From Shewanella glacialipiscicola (GTDB taxonomy: Bacteria; Pseudomonadota; Gammaproteobacteria; Enterobacterales; Shewanellaceae): 59,470 bases of DNA. Positions within the stretch are counted from its first letter, which is position 1. Each line of letters starts with the position of its first letter. The position numbers and the translations under genes were made by a program. A model generated the notes under the pieces. It did not search any database and had not been told where the DNA came from. It saw only the letters and a list, made by a program, of their open reading frames with translations. Positions 57,794 to 59,470 of this stretch are shown piece after piece. The stretch is taken from NCBI RefSeq assembly GCF_023283485.1, contig NZ_JAKILU010000024.1, positions 1-59,470 on the forward strand, written 5' to 3'.

Positions 57794-58259
57794 ATTTCCC
57801 CCTGAAATGAGAGTGTCCTATGCAGCAACTATAGCAGCAGCGTTACGGATAATCGACATAATATGTCGAAGTTTACAGTCCACAACCAAGCATAAATTAA
57901 GCACCATTCTTACACGCGTATACATCTAAGCCATTATTTTGTTTTAGTATTAAACATAATCAATTTTAAAACTTAAAATAACTTAGACATAATCCTAGCG
58001 TTAAAAAAAACAAAAACCTTTAAATCAATAGCATAAAAACAAATTGGCACACCTTTTTATTATGTGATATTCACAACAACACTCAATAAAAACTTTGAAT
58101 AACGATACGTTTTTGCATATATTGCCCTCACTTTTTTAGTCACTCCTTTGACGTGCTCCTGCGTTACGTTTGAACTAACTCATCAAGCCATGCCATTAGA
58201 GCAAAGAATAGATTGAATAAAACACGAATTAACATCGACCTCTACAGCAGGAAATAACA
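57794..58259. other. Divergent promoter region nfeD / tsx-like gene
   Basis: 466 bp, AT-rich in the middle. It contains the palindrome at 57853-57869 near nfeD and a short dyad TGTGA-TAT-TCACA at 58063-58075 nearer the porin gene. I found no gene, tRNA or riboswitch here. Confidence 0.55.
57853..57869. promoter_or_regulatory. Perfect palindrome TCGACAT-AAT-ATGTCGA
   Basis: A 7-3-7 dyad 60 bp upstream of nfeD, in the promoter position of the NfeD/stomatin operon. Likely operator; the regulator is unknown. Confidence 0.5.
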
Positions 58260-59012
58260 ATGAAAAAAACAGGCCTATGCCTAGCATTAATGCTTTCTCC
58301 TCAAGCGTTTGCCGGTGACTTAGTACAATGGTGGGATTTCAGTGCCACAGCGCTATATGGTGAAGACTACGATTTAGCTGCCTCGGATAAACAAGCCACT
58401 GTCACACTAGAAACAGCGGGCGCTTGGAAATACGGTGATTGGTTTGCCTTTCAAGATTTTATCTATTTCAAAGGTAACGATGTAGGTATGGACAACACGA
58501 CGTATGGTGAAATTTCACCACGCTTCAGTGCCAGTAAAATCCTTGGCGAAAAGATAGCCTTTGGTCCGGTGACCGATCTATCTCTGGCATTAACCTATGA
58601 AGAAGGTGAAGGCCCAGTCCACAGTTTGCTTTACGGCTTAGGCATAGATGTCGCCGTGCCCTACTTCACCTATTTGAACTTTAATACTTACCGTCGTAAT
58701 GGTATGAGCACAGGTAACAATAGCGATGGCTGGCAGTTCACACCTGTTTTCCGTATCGATATTCCTATTGGCTCAGCCAACATAGTACTCGATGGCTTTA
58801 TCGATTGGGTATTTGCCACCGATGATAACGGCTACGAAGAGAACTTCCACTTCAACCCACAGCTAAAATACGATCTTGGTAAGAGTCTGTTCGGCGATCA
58901 TCAAGCCAATAAGTTATTTGTGGGTATTGAATATGACCTGTGGACAAATAAATATGGCGTGAAAGGCGTAGATCAAGATACTTATTCTGTGATTGCCAAA
59001 TACCACTTTTAA
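58260..59012 (+). CDS. Nucleoside-specific channel-forming protein, Tsx-like
   Basis: A 250-residue outer-membrane barrel with a 19-residue signal ending AFA|GDLVQWW. The DLVQWWDFSATALYG opening, GDWFAFQDFIYFKGND near 60, GLGIDVAVPYFTYLNFN near 130 and the terminal aromatic YHF match the Channel_Tsx family, a 12-stranded barrel that passes nucleosides. AGGA precedes the ATG. The gene is intact, but its terminator appears to be interrupted by an insertion sequence 45 bp after the stop. Confidence 0.88.
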   Translation: MKKTGLCLALMLSPQAFAGDLVQWWDFSATALYGEDYDLAASDKQATVTLETAGAWKYGDWFAFQDFIYFKGNDVGMDNTTYGEISPRFSASKILGEKIAFGPVTDLSLALTYEEGEGPVHSLLYGLGIDVAVPYFTYLNFNTYRRNGMSTGNNSDGWQFTPVFRIDIPIGSANIVLDGFIDWVFATDDNGYEENFHFNPQLKYDLGKSLFGDHQANKLFVGIEYDLWTNKYGVKGVDQDTYSVIAKYHF

Positions 59013-59039
59013 TCGGTATTAACGCAGTTTAAAAGCAAT

Positions 59040-59057
59040 AAAAAAGGTGCCTGAGGC
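59040..59057 (+). terminator. Left half of the tsx terminator, interrupted
   Basis: AAAAAAGGTGCCTGAGGC is the rising arm and loop of a typical Rho-independent hairpin, expected to continue ACCTTTTTT. Instead the sequence passes into an insertion-sequence end at 59058. GCCTGAGGC (59049-59057) would be the 9-bp target duplication. Confidence 0.65.
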
Positions 59058-59072
59058 CTATCTCTTCTACAC

Positions 59073-59104
59073 AAATCCCCCGATAAATTCGGGGGGATTT
59101 TTTT
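59073..59104 (+). terminator. Hairpin terminator in the IS leader
   Basis: AAATCCCCCG and CGGGGGGATTT pair around ATAAATT, followed by TTTT. It lies between the IS end and the transposase start, in the orientation that stops transcription entering from the porin gene. Confidence 0.85.
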
Positions 59105-59158
59105 GAACTTGCGCTGATGTTGTTGATCTGATCTGCAAAACAACTTTAGGCGCACTCT

Positions 59159-59470
59159 ATGAATTTTATTTCCAACCCAGCACAATGGGCCCAACATCTC
59201 TTCCAACACGCTAGCCTAGGTGATGCAAGGCGTGTCAAACGCTTGATAGCATTGTCAGCAGCACTGGCAGCTCATACGGGAAAATCTGTGCCACAAATCA
59301 GCCAATCTGCCGCGGATATTGAAGCCGCTTACCGTTTTATCCGCAATGATGCCATTTCGGCCGATGCCATCGCCGAAGCAGGCTTTATGGCAACCCAGCA
59401 AGCAGCCTTAACATTTGACACCTTACTGGCACTGGAATATACCAGTTCGCTCAATTTCTCCCACAAAGGA
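59159..59470 (+). CDS. Transposase, IS4 family Tn5 type (N-terminal part)
   Basis: The first 104 codons, cut by the window end. The reading starts MNFISNPAQWAQHLFQHASL, then GDARRVKRLIALSAALAAH, then AAYRFIRNDAISADAIAEAG, and ends LEYTSSLNFSHKG. It matches the N-terminus of Tn5 transposase: the GDxRRxxRL DNA-binding part, the GAYRFIRN motif, and the beginning of the first catalytic block, where Tn5 has EDTTSLSY and this copy reads EYTSSLNF. In Tn5 the first catalytic Asp is D97 in that block; here Tyr stands at or next to the aligned place, so catalytic competence should be checked on a full alignment. Confidence 0.85.
   Translation, partial: MNFISNPAQWAQHLFQHASLGDARRVKRLIALSAALAAHTGKSVPQISQSAADIEAAYRFIRNDAISADAIAEAGFMATQQAALTFDTLLALEYTSSLNFSHKG

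Larger units (their letters stand above)
59058..59470 (+). mobile_element. IS4-family (IS50/Tn5-like) element, left part only
   Basis: The proposed outer end CTATCTCTTCTACACAAAT (59058-59076) matches the Tn5 outside end CTGACTCTTATACACAAGT at 15 of 19 positions. A terminator-like hairpin and the transposase start follow. The element runs off the window, so its right end and the second target copy are not seen. Confidence 0.82.

Noticed and set aside
58063..58075. TGTGA-TAT-TCACA upstream of the Tsx-like porin as a CRP site
   Set aside because: The half-sites match CRP, but the spacer is 3 bp and CRP needs 6. It is kept only as an unexplained dyad.

Overview
The window reads as chromosome of a gamma-proteobacterium, very probably Shewanella. 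The evidence is the complete msh pilus locus joined to mreBCD, the gene order mreB-mreC-mreD-maf-rng-yhdP-nitrilase-tldD, the Shewanella-like protein sequences, and the moderate GC content with AT-rich intergenic DNA. All calls were made by eye, without a database search.

Layout. 0.1-2.0 kb (minus): fumC and the ribosome-rescue gene arfA, which carries a hairpin inside its coding region. 2.2-4.4 kb (plus): a TonB-dependent receptor with the CxxxM and HxM copper motifs of OprC/NosA. 4.5-9.2 kb: pmbA (minus), diverging from darP and a large Ig-repeat lipoprotein (plus). 9.4-14.2 kb (minus): an efflux operon, TolC-like / HlyD-like / two ABC-2 permeases, with no ATPase gene. 14.3-25.8 kb (minus): tldD, a nitrilase-family amidase, yhdP, rng, maf, mreD, mreC and mreB, i.e. 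cell-shape and envelope housekeeping genes. 26.1-44.3 kb (minus): a full MSHA type IV pilus cluster in the order mshI, I2, J, K, L, M, N, E, G, F, B, A, C, D, O, P, Q, headed by a csrD/mshH regulator at 44.5-46.4 kb. 46.6-49.8 kb (minus): malic enzyme, rpmE and a short FimV-like LysM protein. 49.9-54.7 kb (plus): priA, argS and ftsN. 55.0 kb (plus): a 74-residue unknown protein behind an FNR/EtrA-like box. 55.4-57.8 kb (minus): an NfeD plus two-stomatin operon. 58.3 kb (plus): a Tsx-like porin. The right edge enters an IS50/Tn5-like insertion sequence that appears to have split the tsx terminator.

How the genes work together. The msh cluster encodes a complete pilus machine except the prepilin peptidase: secretin MshL with pilotin-like MshK, alignment proteins MshI/I2/J, the c-di-GMP-type ATPase MshE, platform MshG, accessory MshM/MshN, major pilin MshA, minor pilins B/C/D/O/P, and the large secreted MshQ with a lectin-like domain. 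A terminator between mshA and mshC probably sets pilin stoichiometry. TldD and PmbA, the two halves of one protease, lie about 10 kb apart.

Nothing here is a clear, wholly new defence or metabolic system. The observations most worth checking are the non-stop arfA gene, the ATPase-less efflux operon, the 77-bp yhdP/nitrilase overlap, the MshQ architecture, the small FNR-box gene, and the IS element inside a terminator.
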